NCBI RefSeq assembly: GCF_024137025.1
Contig: NZ_JAMYJR010000021.1
Location: 124,001-188,000 of the forward strand
Direction of reading: 5' to 3'
From: Paractinoplanes aksuensis
GTDB lineage: Bacteria; Actinomycetota; Actinomycetes; Mycobacteriales; Micromonosporaceae
Length of the DNA stretch: 64,000 nt
A program made the position numbers and the translations under genes. Of the stretch, positions 54,629 through 63,463 are shown in pieces. Under the pieces are notes generated by a model. It made no database searches, was not told the origin of the DNA, and saw nothing but the letters and a program-made list of their open reading frames with translations. How positions within the stretch are numbered: the first letter of the stretch is position 1; each line of letters begins with the position of its first letter.

Positions 54629-56163
54629 CTCAGATAATCGTTCAGCCCACCGGCGTCACCCCGGCCGATGTGCTCGCAGTAGCCCGCGGTGACGCCCGCG
54701 TCGAGATCGCCACCGAGACCGTCACGGCCATGGCCACGAGCCGTGAGATCGTCGACCGGATCGAGGCCTCCGGCCGTCCCGTTTACGGGGTGTCGACCGG
54801 CTTCGGCGCCCTGGCCAACACGTCCATCGCCCCCGAACGCCGCGCCGAGCTGCAGCACGCGCTGATCCGCTCGCACGCCGCGGGCATCGGCGCGCCCATG
54901 CCCCGCGAGGTCGTCCGCGCGATGATGCTGCTGCGCCTGCGCTCGCTCGCGCTGGGCCGCTCCGGCGTGCGCCCGCGGCTCGCGCAGGGCCTGGCCGACC
55001 TGCTCAATCACGACATCACGCCGTGGGTGCCCGAGCACGGCTCGCTCGGCGCCTCGGGCGACCTGGCCCCGCTCGCCCACTGCGCGATCGTGCTGCTCGG
55101 TGAGGGCTGGGTGATCGGCAAGGACGGCGCCCGGATCGCTGCCGCCGAGGCCCTGCACCGCGCCGGCCTCGAGCCGCTCGAGCTGGCCGCCAAGGAGGGT
55201 CTGGCCCTGATCAACGGCACCGACGGCATGCTCGGCATGCTGCTGCTGGCCATCGACGACGCCGAGCACCTGTTCGCGATGGCCGACGTCACCGCGGCCC
55301 TGGCCATCGAGGCCATGCTCGGCTCGGAGCGGCCGTTCCTCCCCGAGCTGCACGAGATCCGGCCGCACCCGGGTCAGTCGGCGTCGGCCGCCAACATCCT
55401 CAAGCTGCTGCAGGGTTCGACCATCATGGACTCGCACCGCGACGACCTGGCCCACGCGGTGCAGGACGCGTACTCGATGCGCTGCGCCCCGCAGGTGGCC
55501 GGGGCCGCCCGCGACACGCTCGACTTCGTGCGCACGGTGGCCGCCCGCGAGCTGGTGTCGGTCGTCGACAACCCGGTGGTGCTGCCCGACGGCCGGGTCG
55601 AGTCGACCGGCAACTTCCACGGCGCCCCGCTCGGCTTCGCCGCCGACTTCCTGGCCATCGCCGCCGCCGAGGTGGGCGCGATCGCCGAGCGCCGCGTCGA
55701 CCGCCTGCTCGACGTGACCCGCAACCGCCAGCTGCCGCCGTTCCTGTCGCCGGACGCGGGCGTCAACTCGGGCCTGATGATCGCCCAGTACACGGCGGCC
55801 GGCATCGTCGCCGAGAACCGCCGCCTGGCCTCGCCGGCCTCGGTCGACTCGCTGCCGACGAGCGGCATGCAGGAGGACCACGTCTCGATGGGCTGGGCCG
55901 CGACCAAAAAGCTGCGCACCGTCCTGGACAACCTGACCAGCCTGCTGGCGGTCGAGCTGATCTCGGCCGTACGGGGTCTGCAACTGCGCGAGCCCCTGGT
56001 GCCGTCCGCGGCGGGCCGGGCCGCCATCGCCGCTCTGGAGCCGTCGGCCGGCCGCCCCGGGCCCGACCTGTTCCTGGCGCCCGCGCTGGAAGAGGCGCGC
56101 TCAGTCGTCGCGGGCCGGGCCCTGCGGGCCGAGATCGAGGACGCGATCGGCCCGCTCCGTTAG
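54625..56163 (+). CDS. hutH: histidine ammonia-lyase
   Basis: A 512-residue enzyme. Deaminates L-histidine to urocanate, step 1 of the pathway. The MIO prosthetic group forms from Ala-Ser-Gly near residues 142-144 in Gly-Ser-Leu-Gly-Ala-Ser-Gly-Asp-Leu. Tyr in Gly-Val-Ser-Thr-Gly-Phe-Gly near 54 and Gln-Glu-Asp-His-Val-Ser near 413 are other active-site signatures. Full length. As the last gene it is translated by coupling through hutI, unlike many operons where hutH is separate. Confidence 0.95.
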   Translation: MTQIIVQPTGVTPADVLAVARGDARVEIATETVTAMATSREIVDRIEASGRPVYGVSTGFGALANTSIAPERRAELQHALIRSHAAGIGAPMPREVVRAMMLLRLRSLALGRSGVRPRLAQGLADLLNHDITPWVPEHGSLGASGDLAPLAHCAIVLLGEGWVIGKDGARIAAAEALHRAGLEPLELAAKEGLALINGTDGMLGMLLLAIDDAEHLFAMADVTAALAIEAMLGSERPFLPELHEIRPHPGQSASAANILKLLQGSTIMDSHRDDLAHAVQDAYSMRCAPQVAGAARDTLDFVRTVAARELVSVVDNPVVLPDGRVESTGNFHGAPLGFAADFLAIAAAEVGAIAERRVDRLLDVTRNRQLPPFLSPDAGVNSGLMIAQYTAAGIVAENRRLASPASVDSLPTSGMQEDHVSMGWAATKKLRTVLDNLTSLLAVELISAVRGLQLREPLVPSAAGRAAIAALEPSAGRPGPDLFLAPALEEARSVVAGRALRAEIEDAIGPLR

Positions 56164-56240
56164 GGATCGCGCAAGGTACGGAACATCAGGGCGCTCAGGG
56201 CGGGCATGAGGATCAGCGGGGCCAGCGCGGTGCGGCCGGG
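56160..56240 (-). pseudogene. C-terminal remnant of a membrane protein (possible transporter)
   Basis: About 25 codons on the minus strand (Leu-Ala-Pro-Leu-Ile-Leu-Met-Pro-Ala-Leu-Ser-Ala-Leu-Met-Phe, then a basic end and a stop overlapping the hutH stop) look like the last helix and tail of a membrane transporter. The frame loses this character at about 56240, where the AraC-like reading begins on the other strand. Confidence 0.35.
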
Positions 56241-56693
56241 GGCGAGATCGACGCGCACCGCCACGACGACCACCAGATCGTCTACGCGGCTCGCGGGGTG
56301 CTGTCGGTGACCACGAGCGCGGGCTCCTGGGTCGCGCCGGGCAACCGGGCCATCTGGGTGCCGGCCGGAACGGTGCACGCCCACCGCGCGTACGGCGAAC
56401 TCGAACTTCATCTGTTCGGCCTGCCCGCCGCCAGCAACCCGCTCGGGCTGGACACCCCGACCGTGTTGTCGGTGGCCCCGCTGCTGCGGGAACTGATCGT
56501 CGCCTACACCGGCGCCGCCGCCGAGCCGACCCAGCTGCGGCTGCACCACGCGCTGATCCTGCTGGCCGACCGGACCCCGGTCACCACCGTGGCCCACCGG
56601 TGCGGCTGGTCGTCGGCGAGCGCCTTCATCGACGCCTTCCGCCGGACCTTCGGGCACACCCCGGGCGCCCACCCTGGGTGGGACGGGGCGTGA
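56238..56693 (+). pseudogene. truncated AraC-family regulator
   Basis: The frame gives an AraC-type cupin (His-Arg-His-Asp-Asp-His-Gln-Ile-Val-Tyr, then Trp-Val-Ala-Pro-Gly-Asn-Arg-Ala-Ile-Trp-Val-Pro-Ala-Gly-Thr) and the second HTH (Thr-Val-Ala-His-Arg-Cys-Gly-Trp-Ser-Ser-Ala-Ser-Ala-Phe-Ile-Asp-Ala-Phe). The N-terminal 30-odd residues with the start codon are missing, and so is the stretch of about 80 residues that should hold the first HTH, between Glu-Pro-Thr and Gln-Leu-Arg-Leu. The earliest usable start is GTG 56298. Two deletions make it non-functional. Confidence 0.7.
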
Positions 56694-56873
56694 TCAGGCG
56701 GCGGGGTCGGTGGTCTTCCACGGGCAGTCGTCGACCTCGGGCTCGATCACGACGAAGGTCTTGGCCGCCGCGACCTGGCTGGTCGAGCTCACGGGCTCGC
56801 TCGCGAAGAGCACGGAGAGGCCGACGAGCGCTGAAGCCGCGACGAGAGCGGCGAACCGGAGCTGCATGGACAT
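56694..56873 (-). CDS. small exported or membrane peptide
   Basis: A 59-residue protein from ATG 56873 with GGGGGA 2-7 bases upstream. A hydrophobic N-terminal segment (about 5-23) is a signal peptide or anchor, followed by a 35-residue extracytoplasmic tail that ends in an acidic stretch with a single Cys and Trp (Asp-Asp-Cys-Pro-Trp-Lys). It is convergent with the AraC remnant, sharing no bases. No family is recognised. Confidence 0.55.
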   Translation of the reverse strand: MSMQLRFAALVAASALVGLSVLFASEPVSSTSQVAAAKTFVVIEPEVDDCPWKTTDPAA

Positions 56874-56950
56874 TTCCCCCAGTCGATTTCGGCAGGCGCT
56901 CCCCAGCATGTCCCAGGTTGTTGACAGCTTCCTGAGAACGCGGGCCCGGC

Positions 56951-57565
56951 CTAGTTCGTCACCTCGCGCGCGATGACCTTGGAAAGCTCGCGGAAGGCCT
57001 TGCCCCGGTGGCTGATCACGTCTTTCTCGGCCGGTGACAGCTCGGCGTTGGTGCGGGTCTGGCCGTCGCCCAGGAAGATCGGGTCGTAGCCGAAGCCACC
57101 CTCGCCGCGCCCGGCCCGCAGGATGCGCCCGGTCTGGCGGCCCTCGACCAGGTGCTCGCGGCCGTTGGGCAGCACCAGCGCCGCCGCGCAGACGAAGGCG
57201 CCGCCGCGCTGCTCGTCGGTCACGTCGGAGATCTGGGCCAGCACCAGGTCGAGGTTGGCCTGGTCGTCGCCGTGGCGGCCGGACCAGCGGGCGCTGAACA
57301 CGCCGGGCATGCCGCTGAGCGCGTCGACGGCGAGACCCGAGTCGTCGGCCACCGTGGCCAGGCCGGTGCGCTTGGCCCCCTCGCGTGCCTTGATCAGCGC
57401 GTTCTCGCCGAAGGTGAGGCCCGTCTCGGGCACGTCGGGGTAGCCCTCGAAGTCACCCAGGCCGACCAGCGTGATGCGGTTGGCCCCGAGCGACGAGTCG
57501 AGGATGCGCTGGAGCTCGACCAGCTTCTTCTGGTTGGCCGTGGCCAGCAGCAGCCGGGCGCTCAT
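56951..57565 (-). CDS. rdgB: RdgB/HAM1 non-canonical purine NTP pyrophosphatase
   Basis: A 204-residue enzyme. Hydrolyses dITP/XTP/ITP to monophosphates to keep deaminated purines out of DNA. Thr-Ala-Asn-Gln-Lys-Lys near residue 9 (phosphate binding), Asp-Asp-Ser-Gly-Leu near 76 (metal) and Phe-Gly-Tyr-Asp-Pro-Ile-Phe and Ser-His-Arg-Gly-Lys-Ala near the C-terminus are family signatures. Coupled to rph (ATGA). Confidence 0.95.
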   Translation of the reverse strand: MSARLLLATANQKKLVELQRILDSSLGANRITLVGLGDFEGYPDVPETGLTFGENALIKAREGAKRTGLATVADDSGLAVDALSGMPGVFSARWSGRHGDDQANLDLVLAQISDVTDEQRGGAFVCAAALVLPNGREHLVEGRQTGRILRAGRGEGGFGYDPIFLGDGQTRTNAELSPAEKDVISHRGKAFRELSKVIAREVTN

Positions 57566-58290
57566 GCCGCCAGCGCCTTCTGCTGGGCCGCGGCCAGGTC
57601 GGCACAGCCGCCGACGGCCAGGTCGAGCAGGGCGTCGAGCTGGTCGCGGCGGAAGACGCCGTCCTCCCCCGTGCCCTGGACCTCGACGAAGTCACCGTCG
57701 CCGGTGCAGACCACGTTCATGTCGACCTCGGCCGCGACGTCCTCGAGGTACATCAGGTCGAGGCGGGGCTCGCCCTCGATGATGCCGACGCTGACGGCCT
57801 GGATCGAGCGGTGCATGACCTTGTCGACCTTGCCGGCCAGGGACTTGCGCTCGGCCAGCCAGCCCACCGCGTCGTGCAGGGCCACGTAGGCGCCGGTGAT
57901 CGCGGCCGTGCGGGTGCCGCCGTCGGCCTGCAGCACGTCACAGTCGAGAACGATCGAGTTCTCGCCCAGCGCCTTGAGGTCGATGCACGCGCGCAGGCTG
58001 CGGCCGATCAGGCGGGAGATCTCATGCGTACGGCCGCCGACCTTGCCCTTGATGCTCTCGCGGTCGCCGCGGGTGTTGGTGGCGCGGGGCAGCATCGAAT
58101 ACTCAGCCGTGACCCAGCCCAGCCCGGAGCCCTTGCGCCAGCGCGGCACGCCCTCGGTGACGCTCGCGGTGCACAGCACCCGCGTGTGGCCGAACTCGAC
58201 GAGCACCGACCCCTCGGGGTGGATGCTCCAGTTCCGCGTGAGGGTCACCGGGCGCAGTTGGTCGGCCTCGCGGCCGTCGGGGCGTGCCAT
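57562..58290 (-). CDS. rph: ribonuclease PH
   Basis: A 242-residue phosphorolytic 3'-5' exoribonuclease for tRNA 3' trimming. Gly-Asp-Arg-Glu-Ser-Ile-Lys-Gly-Lys-Val-Gly-Gly-Arg near residue 77, Arg-Ser-Leu-Arg-Ala, Asp-Cys-Asp-Val-Leu-Gln-Ala-Asp-Gly-Gly-Thr-Arg near 116 and Asp-Leu-Met-Tyr-Leu-Glu-Asp near 178 are all present. ATG 58290 is preferred over TTG 58296 (AAGG 7-10 bases upstream). The rph-rdgB pair is a conserved actinobacterial arrangement. Confidence 0.95.
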   Translation of the reverse strand: MARPDGREADQLRPVTLTRNWSIHPEGSVLVEFGHTRVLCTASVTEGVPRWRKGSGLGWVTAEYSMLPRATNTRGDRESIKGKVGGRTHEISRLIGRSLRACIDLKALGENSIVLDCDVLQADGGTRTAAITGAYVALHDAVGWLAERKSLAGKVDKVMHRSIQAVSVGIIEGEPRLDLMYLEDVAAEVDMNVVCTGDGDFVEVQGTGEDGVFRRDQLDALLDLAVGGCADLAAAQQKALAA

Positions 58291-58350
58291 GCCCAAACCT
58301 TATTAGGACGCGGGCCGGGCCGCTGCGCCCGCCCCGCCGCCTGTGGACAA

Positions 58351-59517
58351 CTACGGTCTCGGGACGGCCGGGCGCAGCACCGCCGGGGGTCGCGGCCGGC
58401 CGGCCAGAGCCACCTGGGGCAGCGCGCCGTGCGCCCGCAGGAAGCCGTCGACCGCCTGCGGCCAGCCGAACTGCTCGGCCCGGGCCCGGGCCGCGGCCCG
58501 GCGCTCGAGCTCGGGCCGTTCCATCAGGCCGCGGACGCCCTCGGCGAAGGCCTCGGCCGTGCCGGGCACCGCGACGCCGGCGTCGCCCACGACCTCGGGC
58601 AGGGCGCTGGTCTCGTTGACCACGACCGGGGTGCCGCAGGCCAGCGCCTCGAGGGCGGTCATGCCGAACGTCTCGACCGGGCCCGGCGCCAGCACCACGT
58701 CGGCGCTGGCGAGCAGGCCGGCCACCGCCGTGCGGTCGGCCATGTGGCCGGTGAAGCGGACGGGCAGACGCGCCGCACGGTAGGCCAGCGCGGCCCGCCG
58801 AACGCCGTCTCCGGCCACGGCGAGCACGGCGGGCACCTTGTCGTTGCGCAGCGCGGCGATCGTGTCCACGGCGAGCTCAGGGCGTTTCTGGCCGGAGAGC
58901 CGGCTGGCGAAGGCGATCAGCAGCTCGCCGGGGCGGGCGTAGCGCTCGCGGATGCTCTCGTCGCGCCGGGCCGGGTGGAACCCGTCGAGGTCGACGCCGA
59001 GCGGCACCTCGGTCAGGTTGGGCACGCCCAGGCGGCGGAACTCGGCCGCCGCGAACGAGGTGGTGCAGATGATCTGGTCGAAGAACTCGGCCGTACGCAG
59101 GTTGAACTTGTCGGCCAGGGCGTCGCGCTTGGGCACGCCCCAGACGCCCAGCAGCCCGGCCAGGCTCTCGTGCGAGACCATCATCGAGCCGACGCCGCGC
59201 TGCCGGGCCCAGCCGCCCGTCCAGCGCAGGCTGGTGCGGTCGGAGACCTCGAGGCGGTCGGGCTCGAGCTCGTCGAGCAGCTGGACGAGCTCGCGCCGAC
59301 CGGTCATCACGCGGTAGCCCCCGGTGCGCGGCAGCGGGGCGCTGGGCAGCGTGATCACGCGGCCCTGGGAGGTCATTTTGTCGGAGCGCTCGCGCCCGGG
59401 AACGATCAGCACCGCTTCGTGCCCGGCGCGCTGATAGCCCTCGCCCAGGTTACGAAGCGCCGTCCGCAGGCCACCCGAATGAGTTGTCACGAAGTTGGCC
59501 AGGCGAACGATGCGCAT
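58351..59517 (-). CDS. GT4-family glycosyltransferase
   Basis: A 388-residue GT-B retaining glycosyltransferase of the glycosyltransferase family 4 kind. Gly-Gly-Leu-Arg-Thr near residue 15 is the acceptor-side glycine motif. Ala-Ser-Arg-Leu-Ser-Gly-Gln-Lys-Arg-Pro near 207 binds the donor phosphate, and Glu-Thr-Phe-Gly-Met-Thr-Ala-Leu-Glu-Ala-Leu near 290 is the E-x7-E signature. It resembles mannosyltransferases of phosphatidylinositol mannoside or other lipid-glycan pathways, but acceptor and donor cannot be assigned. ATG 59517. Confidence 0.88.
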   Translation of the reverse strand: MRIVRLANFVTTHSGGLRTALRNLGEGYQRAGHEAVLIVPGRERSDKMTSQGRVITLPSAPLPRTGGYRVMTGRRELVQLLDELEPDRLEVSDRTSLRWTGGWARQRGVGSMMVSHESLAGLLGVWGVPKRDALADKFNLRTAEFFDQIICTTSFAAAEFRRLGVPNLTEVPLGVDLDGFHPARRDESIRERYARPGELLIAFASRLSGQKRPELAVDTIAALRNDKVPAVLAVAGDGVRRAALAYRAARLPVRFTGHMADRTAVAGLLASADVVLAPGPVETFGMTALEALACGTPVVVNETSALPEVVGDAGVAVPGTAEAFAEGVRGLMERPELERRAAARARAEQFGWPQAVDGFLRAHGALPQVALAGRPRPPAVLRPAVPRP

Positions 59518-59587
59518 GCAACAACTCCAAGATCATGTTTCGCAGGGTGCTCCCGTGCTCGGACCGCACCCCCGCCCGGCCCAGGGC

Positions 59588-60334
59588 TCAGAGATCGTAA
59601 CGGGCACCTGGGCGCACGACCTCAACCGGTCCGGCAAATGCGGCCACGGCGGCATCCACAATAGATGCCTCCGAGACCCACGCGGGCACGAGATGGGTCA
59701 GCAGCAGCTTGCCGACGGCCGCCTTGGTGGCCGCCTCCCCCGCCTCACCGCCGGTGAGGTGCAGGCCAGGCGGGTTGTCGGCGCCGTCGAGGTAACTCGC
59801 CTCACACAAAAACAAATCCGCGCCCGCGGCGAGTCGCAGCAACGGCTCGCACGGCGCCGTGTCCGAGGAGTACGCGAGCACTCGCCCACCGTGTTCGATC
59901 CGGACCCCGTACGTCTCGATCGGATGGTTGACCCGGTCGACGGTGATCGTGAAGGGACCGATCGGGAACGTCCCCGGCTGCAGACCGTAGAACGTGTAGA
60001 CATCGTCGACCGACTCGTTCTCCTGGCTGTACGCCGAGGAGATGCGCTCGGCCGCGCCGAGCGGGGCGTAGACCGGCACCGGCGGCAGCGGGCCGGACGG
60101 ATCGTAGCGCCGGACCACGATGTAGGTGCAGGCGTCCAGCATGTGATCGCAATGCAGGTGGGTCAGGATGATCGCGTCGATCGCATTCATGTCGGAGTAG
60201 CGCTGCAACGCGGACAGCGAACCCGAGCCGAAGTCGACGAGCAGCCGGAATCCCTCGGCCTCGACGAGGTAGGCGGAACAAGCCGACTCGGGGCCGGGAA
60301 AACTGCCGGCACAGCCGAGAACGGTCAGTCGCAT
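59588..60334 (-). CDS. MBL-fold metallo-hydrolase (RNase Z/PhnP-like)
   Basis: A 248-residue metallo-beta-lactamase-fold enzyme. The dinuclear zinc motif is Thr-His-Leu-His-Cys-Asp-His near residue 58, with later ligands in Tyr-Ser-Ser-Asp-Thr near 156 and Leu-Thr-His-Leu near 213. Sequence style fits cyclic phosphodiesterases and RNase Z-like proteins often near rph and rdgB in actinobacteria. The exact substrate is unknown. ATG 60334. Confidence 0.88.
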   Translation of the reverse strand: MRLTVLGCAGSFPGPESACSAYLVEAEGFRLLVDFGSGSLSALQRYSDMNAIDAIILTHLHCDHMLDACTYIVVRRYDPSGPLPPVPVYAPLGAAERISSAYSQENESVDDVYTFYGLQPGTFPIGPFTITVDRVNHPIETYGVRIEHGGRVLAYSSDTAPCEPLLRLAAGADLFLCEASYLDGADNPPGLHLTGGEAGEAATKAAVGKLLLTHLVPAWVSEASIVDAAVAAFAGPVEVVRPGARYDL

Positions 60335-60460
60335 GCGGGTCCCTCTGGCTCACGCTGGGTCGAACAGGCCCCGCCCGACCGGTCCGTACTGAACTCTTCA
60401 GACCAGTCAATCACGGAGCGAAGCGTACGCCGGGACCTGCGCGCCATGTAAACGTCTGAT

Positions 60461-60482
60461 CGATTTGTCGCTAAATCGACAA
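60461..60482. promoter_or_regulatory. AT-rich overlapping inverted repeats in the 60335-60595 gap
   Basis: CGATTT/AAATCG (60461-60466, 60473-60478) overlaps TTGTCG/CGACAA (60465-60470, 60477-60482), two nested palindromes in the 261-base divergent spacer between the metallo-hydrolase and the membrane protein gene. A repressor site is plausible. The rest of the gap shows only promoter-like AT-rich DNA. Confidence 0.4.
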
Positions 60483-60595
60483 CGTACATCACACCGCCCG
60501 TGGCCTCGACCATTAACGCAATTCCCGTTACGTCCGGTGAGTCGTTTGCGTTGCACAAAGTGAGACTTCGACAGGACGCAACAGACGGAGGCAGC

Positions 60596-61006
60596 GTGAC
60601 CACGGTCCAGAAAGACCGCACCACGCATACCGAAGCGGCGGAGATCATGCCGTTCGGTGGGTGGGAGAGTACACCGGCGCGCGCGGGCCTGGACGACGAA
60701 GAGACGCTTTTCCGTTTTCCTGCCCCCGATGACCCCGCACCCGGCCCGACCCGCCTGCTCACGCTGGCCGTGGCGGCCGCGCTTCTGGGCTTCGGCCTGG
60801 TCGGCGTGGGAGCGCTCGCATTTGTCACGCTACTGGGCGGAGCGCCGTTCTGGTACGTGCCGACGCTCGCCCTATTCGGATTGCTGAGCATTGCTCTCAC
60901 GGTCGGCGCGTTCCTGTCGATCCACCGCGCGTTCCTGCCATGGCTGCTGCTCGCTTGCGCAGCCGGGCCACTGACGGTCGACATTCTGATTGCGGTCCTT
61001 TACTGA
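60596..61006 (+). CDS. small membrane protein
   Basis: A 136-residue protein from GTG 60596 with GGAGG 6-10 bases upstream. A polar, acidic N-terminal 55 residues is followed by three hydrophobic helices (about 57-82, 84-105, 108-133). No motif is recognised. It ends 5 bases before the convergent cysM stop, with no terminator visible. Confidence 0.7.
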   Translation: MTTVQKDRTTHTEAAEIMPFGGWESTPARAGLDDEETLFRFPAPDDPAPGPTRLLTLAVAAALLGFGLVGVGALAFVTLLGGAPFWYVPTLALFGLLSIALTVGAFLSIHRAFLPWLLLACAAGPLTVDILIAVLY

Positions 61007-61011
61007 GCCGC

Positions 61012-61977
<966 letters not shown>

Positions 61978-61993
61978 AAGTACAGCCTTCAGT

Positions 61994-62344
61994 CTAGTTA
62001 GGGGCGGCGGCGGGGTGGTTGGACGGGTAGCGGGAGCCGAGGAGCGCGGCGGCCGCCGCGAAGCCCAGGGCGCCACCGGCCACGGCCGGCAGGATGGTGA
62101 TCGAGTCACCGTCGCTGAGCTTGGCGTCGAGCGCGCCCAGGAAGCGGACGTCCTCGTCATTGACGTAGATGTTGACGAAGCGGTGCAGGCCGCCCTCGGG
62201 CGTGATCAGCCGGCCCTTGAGGCCGTTGTGCTTGGCGTCCAGATCGTCGATCAGCGCGGTCAGCGTGTCGCCGGCGCCCTCGACGATCTTGGCGCCGCCG
62301 GTGTAGCTGCGCAGGATGGTCGGAACGCGAACTTCGATAGCCAT
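61994..62344 (-). CDS. cysO: CysO sulfur-carrier protein with C-terminal extension
   Basis: A 116-residue ubiquitin-like (MoaD/ThiS fold) carrier. The first 92 residues match CysO and end Leu-Pro-Ala-Val-Ala-Gly-Gly, the Gly-Gly that carries the thiocarboxylate. Instead of stopping there, the frame continues for 24 further residues (Ala-Leu-Gly-Phe-Ala-Ala-Ala..., ending Ala-Pro-Asn). A carrier needs a free C-terminal Gly, so this one must first be cut; the JAMM protease encoded nearby is the natural candidate. A frameshift that removed the stop is the alternative. Confidence 0.85.
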   Translation of the reverse strand: MAIEVRVPTILRSYTGGAKIVEGAGDTLTALIDDLDAKHNGLKGRLITPEGGLHRFVNIYVNDEDVRFLGALDAKLSDGDSITILPAVAGGALGFAAAAALLGSRYPSNHPAAAPN

Positions 62345-62405
62345 GGCTGTGAATGCTCCAAAAGGAAGGTCGAACTGAGGGCAGGGGACGTCTGCGGAGT
62401 CGCCT

Positions 62406-62474
62406 TCAGCGACACTCGTAAACGACCGACACCGGGCTCTGCCCGAACATGTACGACTGCACAGCGCTAGCCAT
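62406..62474 (-). CDS. 22-residue ORF between mec and cysO, possible Cys leader peptide
   Basis: ATG 62474 overlaps the mec stop (TGATG), so it is translationally coupled. The peptide has one Cys, as its next-to-last residue (Tyr-Glu-Cys-Arg-stop). The Cys codon and stop lie within a potential hairpin (GAGTGTCGC pairing with GCGACTC, two-base bulge). It ends 61 bases before the cysO ATG. A cysteine-sensing attenuator for cysO-cysM is conceivable. Support is limited to position and this pattern. Confidence 0.4.
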   Translation of the reverse strand: MASAVQSYMFGQSPVSVVYECR

Positions 62475-62947
62475 CACGCGTCTACCGTCGCATCCACGAT
62501 GTTGATCTCTTCCTCGGTCACCACGCCGTCCACTATGCGGAACGATCGAATCTCTTCCGAGTCGCTCTCGCGGGTGGAAACCAGCACGTAGTGAGCGCCG
62601 GGCTCGCCGGCGAACGAGATGTCGGTGCGCGAGGGGTAGGCCTCGGTGGCCGTGTGCGAGTGGTAGATGACCACGGGCTCTTCGTCGTTGTCGTCCATCT
62701 CGCGCCAGACGCGCAGCTGTTCCATGGAGTCGAACTCGTAGAACGTCATCGACCGGGCGGCGTTGTCCATCGGGATGAGCCGGGTCGGCAGGTCGCTGCC
62801 GATCGGACCGGCGACCACGCCACAGGCCTCGTCGGGGTGATCCCGGCGGGCGTGGGCGACGATCGCGTCGACGATCGCGCTGTCGATGGTCAGCACGTCG
62901 TTCACATTACCGTGAGAATTGGGCGAGCCCGGCGTGGCGACGCTCAC
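62474..62947 (-). CDS. mec: JAMM metalloprotease Mec (CysO-cysteine peptidase)
   Basis: A 157-residue zinc protease. The JAMM set is complete: Glu in Asp-Glu-Ala-Cys-Gly near residue 40, and His-Ser-His...Ser-x-x-Asp near 95-108. It releases cysteine from CysO-cysteine and regenerates CysO. GTG 62947 overlaps the DUF2017 gene's stop (GTGA); a later GTG (Val-Asn-Asp-Val-Leu, residue 15) is an alternative start. It may also process the CysO extension. Confidence 0.9.
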   Translation of the reverse strand: MSVATPGSPNSHGNVNDVLTIDSAIVDAIVAHARRDHPDEACGVVAGPIGSDLPTRLIPMDNAARSMTFYEFDSMEQLRVWREMDDNDEEPVVIYHSHTATEAYPSRTDISFAGEPGAHYVLVSTRESDSEEIRSFRIVDGVVTEEEINIVDATVDA

Positions 62948-63444
62948 TCGATCTCCGGCAGGGCGTTGAGCAGCGACTCCTGCAGATAGCCCAGGTACGC
63001 GTACACGCTGAGCTGGAAGACCCGGCTGGAACCGGGGTCGTGCAGCACGGCGTCGTCGAGCTCGGCCCCCAGGTCGGTGTCGGCCCCGATGTCGAGCCGG
63101 GTGCCCATCGCCAGCCGGGCGTCGTTGATCGCCCGCAGCCAGGCCTCGGCCGCCTCACCGTCGAGGCGCACCTCACCCTCGCCCTCGTCGGGCAGCGCGG
63201 CCAGGATCGCCCCGGCCTGGTCGATCTTGCCCGTCTTGAGCTCGCCCTCGGTGTAGAGGCGGAACTCCTCGGAGTCGTCCGGACGGTCCGGATAGATGTC
63301 GGGGAAGAGCCGGCTGACGACCGGATCGGTGTGATCCATGCCGTCGGTCAGCAGGCCGACCACCTCACCGGCGACCTTGCGCAGCACGCGCACCTCGTCG
63401 ACCGCGAACGTGGCCACGCACGTGCTGCCGTTGCGTCGGAACAT
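62944..63444 (-). CDS. DUF2017 family protein
   Basis: A 166-residue soluble, acidic protein from ATG 63444 with GGGAGAGGG upstream, 19 bases after clpS. The family occurs almost only beside clpS in actinobacteria, so a link with ClpS/ClpP proteolysis is likely. No catalytic residues are known. Helical, with two conserved acidic regions. Overlaps mec (GTGA). Confidence 0.85.
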   Translation of the reverse strand: MFRRNGSTCVATFAVDEVRVLRKVAGEVVGLLTDGMDHTDPVVSRLFPDIYPDRPDDSEEFRLYTEGELKTGKIDQAGAILAALPDEGEGEVRLDGEAAEAWLRAINDARLAMGTRLDIGADTDLGAELDDAVLHDPGSSRVFQLSVYAYLGYLQESLLNALPEIE

Positions 63445-63463
63445 CTGCCCTCTCCCGCGGTGT

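Noticed and set aside
56160..56672. 170-codon minus-strand frame opposite the AraC remnant as an intact gene
   Set aside because: Only the last about 25 codons look protein-like; the rest mirrors the AraC coding strand.
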